From Polytrichum commune (taxonomy: Eukaryota; Streptophyta; Polytrichopsida; Polytrichales; Polytrichaceae), in the NCBI GenBank assembly GCA_950295325.1, contig OX485804.1:51150001-51214000 (forward strand): DNA of 64,000 nucleotides, in the 5' to 3' direction. Both the position numbers and the translations under genes were made by a program. Positions 11,670 through 21,429 of this stretch are shown one piece after another. Numbering within the stretch: the stretch's first letter is position 1; each line of letters starts with the position of its first letter. The notes below the pieces were generated by a model. The model saw nothing but the letters and a program-made list of their open reading frames with translations. It searched no databases and had not been told where the DNA came from.

Positions 11670-12604
11670 ATGGCCAGTAACTACATCTGTGAGTCGATTG
11701 CTCGTGGCGTTCACAAAACCATCCGGCAGGCAGCGAAGATACCTTACATGATGGAGGACGAAAAGACAGTGGCCACACAGGAAGGATCCTACTTCAACCG
11801 ACTCGAAGGAGTATTGGGTGAAGAGACATACAAGCAGGGTTGTCTATCCCGACGTCATGATGGTGTCATGCCGTCATGACGTGTCGTGACGGACCCCTCC
11901 ATCACGACACAATAGGGTCCACGTAGGGTCAACCTAGGGGGAAGCTAGTAGGGTGGGTAAAATACTTACCTTCTTGCCAAGGTGGCGTCCTATGTGGCAG
12001 AAAAGGCCGACGTGGACGTGGATATGCCTAGCGCCAGGTAAACCATTTTGCCACTCTGTCTATCATTCTGTTAAAATCAAAGTAGTAAAATATGACTAAG
12101 GAGGGTGTGGGGCGGACGGGGGCGGACGGGGGGGAACGGGGTTGGACGCGGGGGGGGGGGGGGGGGGGAACGGGGGGGAATGGGGACGGACGGGGGTTGG
12201 GAACGGGGGCGGGAACGGGGGCGGATGGGGGCTAGTAATTTTTTCCCCACTTTACCTCTACTTTGCTGACATGTCATCACACGTGGACATCTTACATCCT
12301 ACGTGTCCGAAATGGGGTAATGTAATTACACACAGAATTTGGTAAAATTCAAGTCCGTCAGGATAAAGACAACATCCGGCATAATGTCGTGACGGATACG
12401 TGTCGTGACGGCACGACATTATGCCGAGATTAGCCTCCGTCACGACACAATAGACAACCCTGCATACAAGGCACTGTGTGCAGACATGGCTGATGTTGTG
12501 TTGGAGACAATCTATTACTGTCAAACGGAACTCGTCAGTCTCGGTGACAATCTGTACGAATCGTGAAAAAAACAGAATCCTAATTTCGACCACAATGAGG
12601 AGGT
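11670..12604 (+). pseudogene. Two-exon family, broken member: exon 1 only, split by a transposon
   Basis: The ATG at 11,670 opens the same exon as the intact gene at 60,826 (MASNYICESIARG…). The frame is interrupted at 11,835-12,462 by a hAT-like insertion. After it the exon resumes (GCACTGTGTGCAGAC) but carries a TGA where the intact copy has CGA (near 12,562). The segmental duplication ends at the exon's donor site, so exon 2 is absent. It is non-functional by three independent lesions: insertion, stop and loss of exon 2. Confidence 0.85.
11835..12462. mobile_element. Non-autonomous hAT-like element, 628 bp
   Basis: Ends CAGGGTTGTCTAT and ATAGACAACCCTG are inverted, with an exact 8-bp duplication CATACAAG at 11,827-11,834 and 12,463-12,470. 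The segmental copy 2 shows the empty site (AATACAAG, 60,983-60,990). CAGGG-type tips and an 8-bp duplication are hallmarks of hAT elements. Subterminal GTCGTGACGG-like motifs recur on both strands near each end, as expected of transposase-binding repeats. The interior is a G-rich run (12,100-12,240). There is no transposase ORF. Confidence 0.9.
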
Positions 12605-13518
12605 GAGCCTTGTAAAACCAAAGTTTTGGCTATCGCCTAGTCGAAGTTGGCCATTTTCACTTTTTGATGAGATTCATCCGGCTATTAGCCACTGGAAGCC
12701 ATCCAGTGTGAAAAGGAAGGGCTATTGCCGTTGTAGAAGCGGTTAGACTACTAACCGACTGCCCTCACCCTCGACGCTATGAGGAGGGGACAGTCGAGGT
12801 TGAAGGCAGGCTATTTTCAAAGGTAGAATTAGGCATAGTCTTAGATTATAGCAATAGGCTGATAGGGCATCAACGCTCAGTGATTGAGGTTGGGTGCAAT
12901 TAGGCAGACTCCGAGTGGGATACTCGAGAGAAAGATAGCAATAGGGAGATGAAGAGCCGAGAGATTCGGTGTCTTGTGATTGAGAATACTAATATGTGGA
13001 ATATAGCATTTTGATAAGCAATAGTCTTGCAGTGTGTGTGTGCAATGCAATGTAGATGATGGTAATGACTGTTTGAATGAGAGCAAGTTGTCTTGAATGG
13101 AATGACATTTTGAGTAAGGGCAGAATAAAAGTGATGAGAGTTAGTCTTAGTCTGAAATTAATGTCGAGAAGGCAAGTTGAGTAGTGAAGCATATTGGCAA
13201 TAGTCAGGAGCGTTGAAATAGACAACTAATTCACCAAGAGGGCGAAGTAGTTAGAGAGTAAAATTTGGAGTGTTATTAAGTCGTAAGAAAGGACTTGGTA
13301 GAGTCAATTTGAGTAAGACTGTGTCAGAGAGTGTGAGTATGATTATTGAAAGGCCAAGTCGTTTGTAAGAAAGTATATTCGGGCGATAGGCCGACGAAAA
13401 AGGAGAAGAGTCTAAGAGAGTAATGTCTAGAAAGGTCGGCATTGTCTGAGAATAATCGTAGTAACCTGTTGAGCGCAATGGCCGAGAGCATAAGGAATAG
13501 TCAGAAGGCCAAGTAGAT
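12605..13518. other. Gene-free stretch between the duplication end and the copia gag fragment
   Basis: No supported gene. The sequence is purine-rich on the plus strand, with repeated short words (ATAGCAATAGG, GAGAGTAA). It may be decayed downstream sequence of the copia element, but no pol motifs could be read. Confidence 0.4.
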
Positions 13519-13921
13519 TCAATGAGGTTGTGAGAGCCTCGTGTCTATACCAGCGAGTGAACCTTGGGATATTGCCTGAGAGATTACAAAGTCATGTAAA
13601 ATCTGGAACGGAAAGTGAAAATCTTGGCGATGGCTATGATAGCCACGACCATGATCCCTACAGCGAACATGACTCTCACGGCGACCATGACTCTCACTGT
13701 GTCTAGAGGAGATATAAGCGGCAGAAGACTTGTTTGAGTAGTATGCGTTGGTATCAGGAGATGCTTCTTCAGCTAGGCGTCGTTTGATCTTGGTTTCTTC
13801 CTTGAGTAAACGGAGTTGAAGATTCGCAAATGTACGTTCATCCAACGGAGTGCTATCCCAAGTAGTAATGAAAGAATCAAAGCCTTCAGGTAAATTGGTG
13901 GTGAGCTTGGAGATGAGCATG
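13519..13921 (-). pseudogene. Copia gag, C-terminal part (left of the 17.3-kb insertion)
   Basis: The minus-strand frame starts MLISKLTTNLPEGFDSF and continues through LDERTFANLQLRLLKEE, which is the plant copia gag (UBN2-type) signature, then an Arg/His/Ser-rich tail. The N-terminal part lies at 31,191-31,623. Across the insertion, FNND on one side is followed by MLIS on the other, in phase, once a 2-bp duplication (TG on the plus strand) is counted once. The nucleocapsid knuckle and pol that should follow are not readable, so the retroelement is truncated. Confidence 0.85.
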
Positions 13922-13950
13922 TAACACTATATTCGTTAAATTGAGACTTT
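13922..13950 (+). repeat. Left 29-bp terminal inverted repeat of the 17.3-kb element
   Basis: Begins TAACACTATATTCG and ends GAGACTTT. All 29 positions are identical to the reverse complement of 31,162-31,190. It abuts copia gag codons directly. Confidence 0.93.
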
Positions 13951-14040
13951 TTGGGCATTTTGAGACATTCACATAAATAAGAACAAGGATAAATGGAACA
14001 CATATTGGAGAAAGTTGTAAGATGCGAACACTTTGTGTCG

Positions 14041-14330
14041 GGTATTTAGAACAAGAACCCCATTAATAACTCATATTTGGGATTGTTTAGGATGAGCAAT
14101 CCAAACCTTAGGCCAAATTGAAGGGGAAATCTTAAAACATTCATATTATCGCACACAAAATATGAGATCTTGTATGAATATGTTTTAGGTAGGGCACTCC
14201 AAACCCTTAGACCATATTGAAGGGGAACTATGTGAACCAATATAATATAACATACAAAATATTCCAAACTCATATTTGTGATGGTTTAGTTAGGGCAATC
14301 CAAACCTTGGACCATATTGAAGGGGAAATC
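14041..14330 (+). repeat. Left subterminal tandem repeats with degenerate palindromes
   Basis: Three related units of about 100 bp each contain a degenerate palindrome (GTTTAGGATGAGCAATCCAAAC near 14,078 is written here as GTTTAGGATG, then AGCAATCCAAAC) followed by ATTGAAGGGGAA. The others lie near 14,184 (TTAGGTAGGGCACTCCAAAC) and 14,287. The phrase ATTAATAACTCATAT and its palindrome recur at about 23,690-23,740. Confidence 0.7.
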
Positions 14331-14551
14331 ATGTGACACTTATATTATTGCAAAAAAAACATACAAAGTATGGCATGTAAAATGCATAGCATGCTAACAC
14401 CACACATACATTGGATAGTGCGACCCAAAATGATGTTGCCTATGGCCCAAAACCCTATGCCTACTATGGCCTATCTAGCCTCGGAGATTGCCTCTTTTTC
14501 TTTTGCTTTTTTTTCTTTTGCCTTTTTTTCTTTTGCTGCGGCTTCTTTTGC

Positions 14552-15261
14552 TCACATTGCTTCAACATTCCTGAAAATCTCCGCCCCGCGACTATAGCCA
14601 TTCTTGGGGTGACCGCCATCCATAAGACATTTTGGAGTCCGTCGGCCGCCCGAAATATACGTCGAAGAATTCGAATACGATGAAGTGGATTGTCTCGCAT
14701 TTCTGGTCATGGCGTACATACGCTCGAACTCGATGGACGCACTAGACCGCATAGGTTTACGGGTGGGAGCAACCTGCAACGCGTCATTGCAAGACCACAT
14801 GTGTTAGTTTAGGGAGGAAGACCCAAACGTGTCACACGATCATTTTTTAAGTGCAAAATGATTGTAATGCGCGGTTAACCATGTTTTAGAGAGGGGGGGG
14901 GGTTCACCTTGTCACCGGGGGCGTTCCCATCGGAGTTGGCAAGGAGGGGCAAGGCGTCCCGCAAAGGAATAGGAAGGGTTCCACTCTTCGTTGGCCGTGC
15001 GTCCATCCGCAGCCGCCGTTGAGGTGTAATACTTCCGCCGGGCCGAGAGGGGGATGTCCGGACGCATTTGCGATTTATGCCCTTGAGCGGCGACGGGGAC
15101 GGAGATCGCCGTAAGATTTGCTTGGGTGGGGGGCTATCGACGACGCCGGCGTCAATAGGCTCCTTGGAGTAGTCAATGGTTGACGCGGCGTCGTAAACGG
15201 TCTCGTAGAAGAAGCTCCCCAACTCTGACTCGCTGACGATGTCAATCGAGGGCTCCAAACG
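14552..15261 (-). CDS. Basic protein of unknown function (two visible exons, 5' end uncertain)
   Basis: Two minus-strand exons are linked in phase 0. 15,261-14,908 follows an acceptor (TTGCGCCAG) and ends at AAG before GTGAAC; 14,773-14,552 follows TTGCAG and ends in a stop. The first visible exon has an acidic/serine start (SIDIVSESELGSFFYETVYD) and a Ser/Pro/Arg-rich stretch (ILRRSPSPSP). The second is Arg/Ser-rich (RKPMRSSASIEFERMYAM). A Lys/Glu/Ala-rich frame lies just beyond the stop. No domain is recognised. It lies in the 17.3-kb element, just downstream of the FCP-like gene and on the same strand, so it may be further exons of that gene or a separate accessory gene. An upstream start exon was not found. 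Confidence 0.45.
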
Positions 15262-15400
15262 CTGGCGCAAAAAAGGAAACGAAACAAAACCCAAAGGAAG
15301 AGGGTTTGCTAGAGCGCGTGAAAATCAAGATACATATGAAGCATATATTACACAAAGTGGGCGGGCGCATACACACACACACACACACACACGTGCTGCC

Positions 15401-16150
15401 TCAAATGAGCTTGTTAAATTTCGCGTGAGAGAACAACTCTCTGTACAAATGGTCTCGTGGATCCAAGTATCTCTCGCCTATCGGATTATTCCTAACAAAA
15501 TTGTTTACAGGTAGTCCGCTTCCCCTGAGCGCCTGGAGGTATTTACTAAGGTCTAACAAAAATCGGTCCCGGACCTTCTCGACCGTCCACGTAGGGCAAA
15601 CTATTAAGTTGGCCGTCGGGTTCAACATGTTCTTTGCGGCGCTGTCGTCCACCATGAGCGTGTTCTCCCGGGTGGGACGGACGTCGTAGGGGACACCTAT
15701 CAATGACGGACGCTGGTCCCAAAAAATGGGCTTCAAGACCTTGAGGTATTGGGGGGAAGCGGGGTTGTTTGGTTTTTTGACGACTTTGCCGTCCGGTGTG
15801 TACAATATTCTACAGGCTTCCTGTGCTAGGACCATGCAGGGGGGCTCGATGCCCTTGAAGATGAACTCCACGACTGCATTGGTGTTCTCGGCCTTCATGG
15901 AGCTCCACACGACCACCCACCATCGTTGTTGGGCGATCTGGAGGAAGGTCCGAAGCCACGGGCGGAGGTGAACTAGCTTGCTCTTTATGAACGTGGGCGG
16001 CCCGTCGTAATTCGCGTCCTCGGGCTTGCAAAAGGGCACCGTGGGGGTCCTCGGGCAATGAACGCATTGGACGAGGACCCCGTTGAGGTCTAACACCAGG
16101 AACCGGGTCTTAGGCGGCAAAGGTGGAACGGGTAAAATGGGGGGGACCAT
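15401..16150 (-). CDS. FCP/SCP-like HAD phosphatase domain protein
   Basis: This 249-residue open frame starts at ATG 16,150. After a proline-rich lead it has the HAD motif I region FLVLDLNGVLV (residues 17-27). The usual DxD is DxN here (D21, N23). W-S-S at 82-84 fits motif II, and MVDDSAAKN (166-174, D168-D169) fits the acidic motif IV. The spacing matches the FCP1 homology domain of C-terminal-domain/NLI phosphatases. Loss of the second Asp, the usual general acid, suggests altered or absent phosphatase activity, although DLNG variants are common among plant FCP-like proteins. Its place inside a large transposon, on the same strand as the DGQHS gene, suggests a captured or element-borne accessory gene. 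It could also be the 3' part of a longer transcript from that gene. Confidence 0.75.
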   Translation of the reverse strand: MVPPILPVPPLPPKTRFLVLDLNGVLVQCVHCPRTPTVPFCKPEDANYDGPPTFIKSKLVHLRPWLRTFLQIAQQRWWVVVWSSMKAENTNAVVEFIFKGIEPPCMVLAQEACRILYTPDGKVVKKPNNPASPQYLKVLKPIFWDQRPSLIGVPYDVRPTRENTLMVDDSAAKNMLNPTANLIVCPTWTVEKVRDRFLLDLSKYLQALRGSGLPVNNFVRNNPIGERYLDPRDHLYRELFSHAKFNKLI

Positions 16151-16673
16151 CGCGCTACCTTCCTCGCTTCTTGGAGAGGCCCGGCGGGGAGCCGCGACGC
16201 TATGCTCCGATCCCTATGGAGACGAGCGACATAAGGCGGGGGAAGACTATGTCATGCTATGTCCACTTAAAGTGAATACAATATTTTCTGTGAAAAATAC
16301 AAGAACCACTATGCATAGGCGGCCATACAAATGCAAGAGGGGGCAAGAGGAAAAAATATACATTTGAACACGAAAACAAACATAAGGGCACAAAATAATA
16401 ATTTTATTGTTTGCAATGCTCTATGTACAAAATGCCTAGGGGTGCGAAGCCGCGTTGAACGATCCGTTCAAACTATCCTAATTCAACATCTACAAAATTG
16501 TGTGCACGCCTCCAAGTTCGAGTAAAATCGTGGGACGGGCGACGTTAGTGATCGTCGGGGGGGGGGGGGGGGCTGAAGGGATGCGAGAGCGGATGGACGG
16601 GGTGGGGGCAGTTCCTCCTAGCTAGGGGGGACACGACCACGGCAACAAGACAATAGACCAGGAGTTTGGGTCG

Positions 16674-17082
16674 AGCGACCCAAACTGAGGAGGTCTCAGT
16701 GTATTACCTCTCCCTGGTCATGCATGGACGCCATGGAAGCCTCCACCGCCTCCGCTTGTCGTTCTCTCTCGCCACCGCCTTCTCCGACGATGTCAGCACC
16801 CCTCTCCTGCAAGCGCTCAGTGTCAGGACCTTCTCCTAACCCAACCTCCGCATGTGCATCATGCATAGGTTCATCGATTGGGATAGGAGTAGAGGTATCA
16901 CCAGGCCCTCGAGGTCCTTCAACATCAGGCATGGGTGTGTCTCTTTCAGACCCATGCTGGTCCATTGAAGACTGAGCGGTAACGGGGTCTGGGTCGGCCG
17001 ACCCAAACTCTCGTGCATCATGAGATTGGCCTTGTTGCACTGTAAGGGGGGGGGGGGCGGGTTTGGGTCGGACGACCCAAAC
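16674..17082. repeat. Three 22-bp palindromes at the 3' end of the DGQHS gene
   Basis: Copies lie at 16,674-16,695 (centre AG), 16,987-17,008 (diverged, GTCTGGGTCG left arm, inside the last coding part) and 17,061-17,082 (centre GA, one arm change). The first begins immediately after the last stop, and the third lies in the probable last intron, next to a poly-G run. Confidence 0.85.
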
Positions 17083-18308
17083 ATGTGGGGGTCGTCCTGC
17101 TGATGGGGCGGGGGGATCACCAGGGGCGGCCGAAGTGGTGGGGGGGTCACAAGTCTAGAAGACCCGGGAAGGCGCCATATATTGGGGTCATCCGCTTGTT
17201 GAACCGGCGGATACGGACGGACGTGGGGGGGAACCATGTGCTGAAAGTTGAAGGAGGATTGCGGCACGGGCTGCGGAGGAATGTTCTGGGGAGGGAAGCC
17301 GGGGGGCAAGTGTGGAAATGAGCCCGGGGGAGCCACCACCAAACCCTGCGCCCACATGCCTCGAATCACTTGCGTGATCAAGTCCGCACTAGTTGGAGGT
17401 TGCGCCAATGCCCGCAGTCGCTCTTGCTCCAATAAGAGAGCCCTTAGCTCTGCCACTTCGTTCCGCACTGAGGGTTCTTCAGCAGTGGCCTTTTGCAAGC
17501 GGACGCGTTGTTCTTCGTCCCTTAACATCTTCTCGTTGGCTTCTTGCACGGTGAGGACTTCCGGCTTCACCTTCACCATCCCTGCGAAGGCACCTGGAGA
17601 GGGAGGGTCCGACCTGAGCCGTTTCGCGAGCTCCATGTCGTCCTCGTCTTCGCTGCTAATGGCAATTGTCTCCTCGATGGCATAGTCGCCATAGAGTTTC
17701 TTGCCTTTTAGTTTCCTCCTCTCCCTGAACGCGGCAGTCGCATCCCTGGAGTACATGTCGCGGGCATCATCAACCGTCAGGACGGGCACCAACTTACTTT
17801 GTGGAGTTGCTACCCGCATTGCCTTCTTTCGTTGAGGGGCTTCAGATTCCTGAGTGAAACCTGTTCCCCCTTCTTCGACCTCGCCCTCCACTTTAGCCTC
17901 TTCTTCCTCCTCTTCCACCTCCTCATCCTCCTCCTCCTCCCCCTCCTCGTCACGCGGTCGCCGAGAGGATGTGCCTGGATGCACTTGGACCAGAGGCTCT
18001 GGTACAGCAACTGGAACCCTTATGGCCAACTCTTCAGGGTTGACACGCCTCGCCTTATCCAGCGGGCTCTCACCCCCTTCAACAGTCTCCTCGGCGTAGC
18101 TCCCAGGGATCCAGTCTAGTATATCTATCTTCTTCGAGTTAGATTTTTGGGCCTTGTAGAATTGGATGTCATTAAGGTCTACATAGCTGTACACGTTCAG
18201 CCCCAGCATCTGCAGAAATCCCACCAGATGTTATTATATGGCATAACATGTGATTCCACCGAAAAGGGGAAGTACATACAAGACCTAATATCAATTGCAA
18301 AGGTTATA

Positions 18309-18402
18309 GTTTGGGTCGAGCGACCCAAACTAGCATCAGTGTTAGTTTGGGTCGAGCGACCCAAACTAGCATCGGTGTTAGTTTGGGTCGCTCGACCCAA
18401 AC
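18309..18402. repeat. Three 22-bp palindromes in an intron of the DGQHS gene
   Basis: Positions 18,309-18,330 (AG), 18,345-18,366 (AG) and 18,381-18,402 (CT), spaced exactly 36 bp with linker TAGCATC-G-GTTA. They fill the centre of the intron between exon 2 (ends 18,432) and exon 3 (starts 18,209). Confidence 0.95.
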
Positions 18403-19871
18403 TATGAAAACAATTATGGTAAGGAGCTTACCATGCCAGCGAAGACGGGCTTGGTGCCGCCGAAGACGTTGAATATACAGTCCCCTCTTCTCGTCAAGGC
18501 CCTCATTATTCGGAGATAGAATTCCATCCGCAACTCATCCGAATGGTATATGGCATATTTTGCCTCGTCGTAGAGGGACTTACTTGTGCCCAGGCCTTCT
18601 GGAACTTGGAATAGTTTTTGCATCCGGGTTATGGGGTGGTTCTCCACCTTCAGCAAGGTTTCTTTGAACACAAAGTACAAGCACAACAAATTCATGACTT
18701 TGGTTTTCTTGTCCTTTAGTGTCGTGTACACCCCCTCCGCCGGTGCAGCAATGTAGTGAGACTTAGACACCGCATACTCAGGCTGCAATTTCCTCACAAT
18801 TTCATACACCTGCTCTGCTCTCCTATCCTCTACTATCCACAGCCACATATCGACCTCCCTAAGCTTAGGGCTTGCATACTCCACGAACTTCGACATGAAG
18901 GGCTCGTAGAAGGGTGTACCCATTGTGCCCTCAAACGTACTCCCAGGAATGCTCCGGAAGTCTATTATACCAAAGGGGAACCGGTCCGCTGCTCTTACTC
19001 GTATTTCTTTCCTGGAATCAAGGCCGGGCCATCCCTGGATTTTAATAGGGTCAAAAGCGACAAGGTTGAAATGCGCATCCCCCTCAAAACTTACAATCTT
19101 CTTCTCCTTTATAAAGTTTGAGAAGGCACGCGTCGAGTGTTCTGGAAGAGCCAGGTTCTTCCCACCCTTCACCAGTTTTGACTTTAGGAAGTCTTCTCCT
19201 GCCTCCCTGATCAGAGCTGCCATGGATGCACTGGTGAAGTTGTATTCAGCCTTGAACGCTCTCCAGTTCACCTCGTTCACCTCGTCATCGACAAAAATGT
19301 TCTTTTATGGGATTAGCTTCTGCAGCTCCTGGACGATCGTTGTTTTCTTCTTCCTATTCTCCGCCCATTCCTTCATTGTGTAGCATGGAGGAACAAAGGA
19401 TTTCGGCTTGGTGAAGACTATTTTGGGGTACACCCAAAATCTCTTAGGGGTCGGGTTGTTGTGCAAGATGTGCGTTGCCGCCTTCCCCATTTCCGCCTCC
19501 GAAAGACCCTGCAGACTTCTAAAGAATTCTCTCATGAGAGGCTTCATCACCTTGAATCGAGAGGACGAGTTGAAGAGGTTGCATGTGTCAGGATCCATGA
19601 GATCCCCTGTCTCGTGTTTCTCAAACACTGTCTTCCACTTCTGCCAAACCATGTCGGATGATGTAATCAAGTAGATCTCTCCTCTTAGCTCATTGTACTT
19701 CTTTTGCTTGTGACTTGAATTGTCAATTGAGGAGAACTTGTTTATCATTTGGTATTTGAAAAGCTGCACAAGAGCATAGAATGCGTGTTAATTCTCAATA
19801 TGTTGTTTCCAAACAAAGAAGAAAAATGATGAACAACAAACTGTGTAGACAAACACAAACTAAAACACAAG

Positions 19872-20053
19872 GTTTGGGTCGAGCGACCCAAACTGTATGA
19901 AGAAACACAAGGTTTGGGTCGAGCGACCCAAACTGTATGAAGAAACACAAGGTTTGGGTCGAACGACCCAAACTGTATGAAGAAACCCAAAGTTTGGGTC
20001 GAGCGACCCAAACTGTATGAAGAAACACAAAGTTTGGGTCGAGCGACCCAAAC
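19872..20053. repeat. Five 22-bp palindromes in a strict 40-bp tandem array (intron 1)
   Basis: Starts at 19,872, 19,912, 19,952, 19,992 and 20,032, with centres AG, AG, AA, AG, AG. The linker is TGTATGAAGAAACACAAG-like. The array lies wholly within the intron 20,076-19,764. The exact period implies tandem amplification of a palindrome-plus-linker unit. Confidence 0.95.
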
Positions 20054-21429
20054 TCTGTTTGAGAAACAATGCTCACCTCCCACTTTGGATTCTTGTCTTT
20101 TGCATTCTCCCTTTCCTTGGGAGGCCGGCCGTAGAACTCCCACACATCCCGCGATGCCATGATGTTCCTAATCCAAGAAGCTTGATATGCCCGCTTCCTG
20201 TTATTCATGTTGAAATAGCGGGAGATATCGCTCAGCCGGGTTTCGTCGTCCGACCACACGTCCAATGCCTTCCATACCTTCAATTTTTCCTTTAGACCAT
20301 TAGGATCATTCCACTCCGTCATCAGTTGAAGTTTCTTTGAAGCTTCAACACTGTGCTGACCGTCAATCAGCCAAAAATCGCCTTTCTCTATAGAAGGCCA
20401 CATATCCGGTGTAGGCATTCTTTTGTGTCCCTGAGGCATGACAACAATAGTCTGGCTATCATGTTTAAACTGGTCGCTCACCATCTGGGCGATTAACCAA
20501 TCAACATACGCATCTTCCTTTGCCCGAACGCACTTCTCTGGTGGCGCTAGGTGGCATTGTGCGATGTTGACATCAAACTTGAATTCTCTGCCCATGAAAA
20601 AATAATGTAAACACTTGGTGTCGAAATTGTTGAGTATTTTCTGGATCTCCGATGGCTCCACTCCTTCCCCGGGCTTGGGCATACGTAGCTCCGGTGAAAC
20701 AGGCTCATCTGTCATGGCATATACTGACTCTCTCGGCCTCTTAGATGGTGTCGTCTGCCGGCTTTGTGATGGCGTCGGTGTTTCACTATCAGCAGGAGTT
20801 GCCGTAGGTGTTGTTCTCCTCGAGTCAGCTGGAACCGGTCGGGGCTTCCTCATTGTTTGAGGTCTTGACGACCCTGCGCCCTCTTCAGCAGTCGCCTTGC
20901 GCCTCACAGCTTGTTGAGATTTTGACTTGCTTTGCTGGGTCTTGTTTATTGCGTTGATTGCCTGCTTAAGTTTAGTGAACCTGGTTGCAACCTTCGTGTT
21001 TGAAATGATCGCATCTATGAAGATTGTATCCGGTTTAACAATGTCTGGCTCAGCGCAGGATTCCTTCACGTATACCGGATCGAATGGCTCGGCTTGCTCA
21101 TTCATGAACATGTGCACATTTTCCAGAGAAGAGTTTTCCAGGATGACGTCAACGTGCTCTCCTAGAGCATGAACTGATGCCACCTCCCATCCCGTCAAAG
21201 CATCCCATGTGTGTTGCTCCTCCGTGCCAACCTTCAAAACAAGGAGGATTTTGAATTGAGCTGCCTTTACTACAAGAAAGGACCATGCAATTACAATGTC
21301 TTCTTTTGCTACGTAGGATTGGTTTTTAGGAGTTTCGTGCTCCTGCCAGATCGCGTCTGGTGCCGGCTTGAACCATCGTTCTCCAGGTCTTTTCTTGGGG
21401 GGCATCTGCAAGTAGAAATACATATGTTA

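Larger units (their letters stand above)
1..12605 (+). repeat. Segmental duplication, copy 1 (left edge outside window)
   Basis: Position 1 aligns with 49,720 and the match runs, with scattered substitutions and a few indels, to about 12,605, which aligns with about 61,129. The right breakpoint falls at the exon 1/intron boundary of the two-exon gene family (GAGGAG then GTGAGCC in both copies, diverging immediately after). The two copies are in direct orientation. Copy 1 has two insertions absent from copy 2 (6,438-7,236 and 11,835-12,462) and lacks about 233 bp that copy 2 has at 58,821-59,053. Because the match begins at the first base, the duplicated unit extends beyond the window. Confidence 0.95.
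16696..21405 (-). pseudogene. Multi-exon DGQHS-motif (ParB/DGQHR-like) protein gene, with an in-frame stop
   Basis: Exon 1 is 21,405-20,077. It starts MPPKKRPGERW right after an acceptor, so a 5'-UTR intron is likely; it is 443 codons and ends before GTGAGC. Exon 2 is 19,763-18,432 (444 codons), and exon 3 runs from 18,209 to about 17,100. A last part in another frame (17,041-16,696) begins after a C-run and TTACAG. Residues 341-357 of exon 1 read DFWLIDGQHSVEASKKL (D348), like the DGQHR/ParB-type nucleotide-binding loop. The middle is Ser/Thr/Pro/Arg-rich and the C-terminal third is an acidic low-complexity stretch plus proline-rich sequence. A TAA at 19,307-19,305 interrupts exon 2, so this copy is probably inactive or a sequence error. 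Most palindrome copies in the locus fall in its introns. The role is unknown; an element-encoded DNA-binding or accessory factor is a guess. Confidence 0.6.

Noticed and set aside
13922-13950. CACTA (En/Spm) terminus reading starting at CACTA
   Set aside because: The inverted repeat begins three bases earlier with TAA on both ends, and no 3-bp direct duplication exists if those bases are treated as flanks. The 2-bp TG reading restores the gag frame.
14370-14700. Plus-strand Ser/Phe-rich frames
   Set aside because: They arise from a TTTTCTTTTGC microsatellite opposite the Lys/Glu/Ala-rich minus-strand sequence.
17085-18119. Several plus-strand frames over the DGQHS gene's third exon
   Set aside because: They are shadows of a low-complexity Glu/Pro-rich minus-strand exon.
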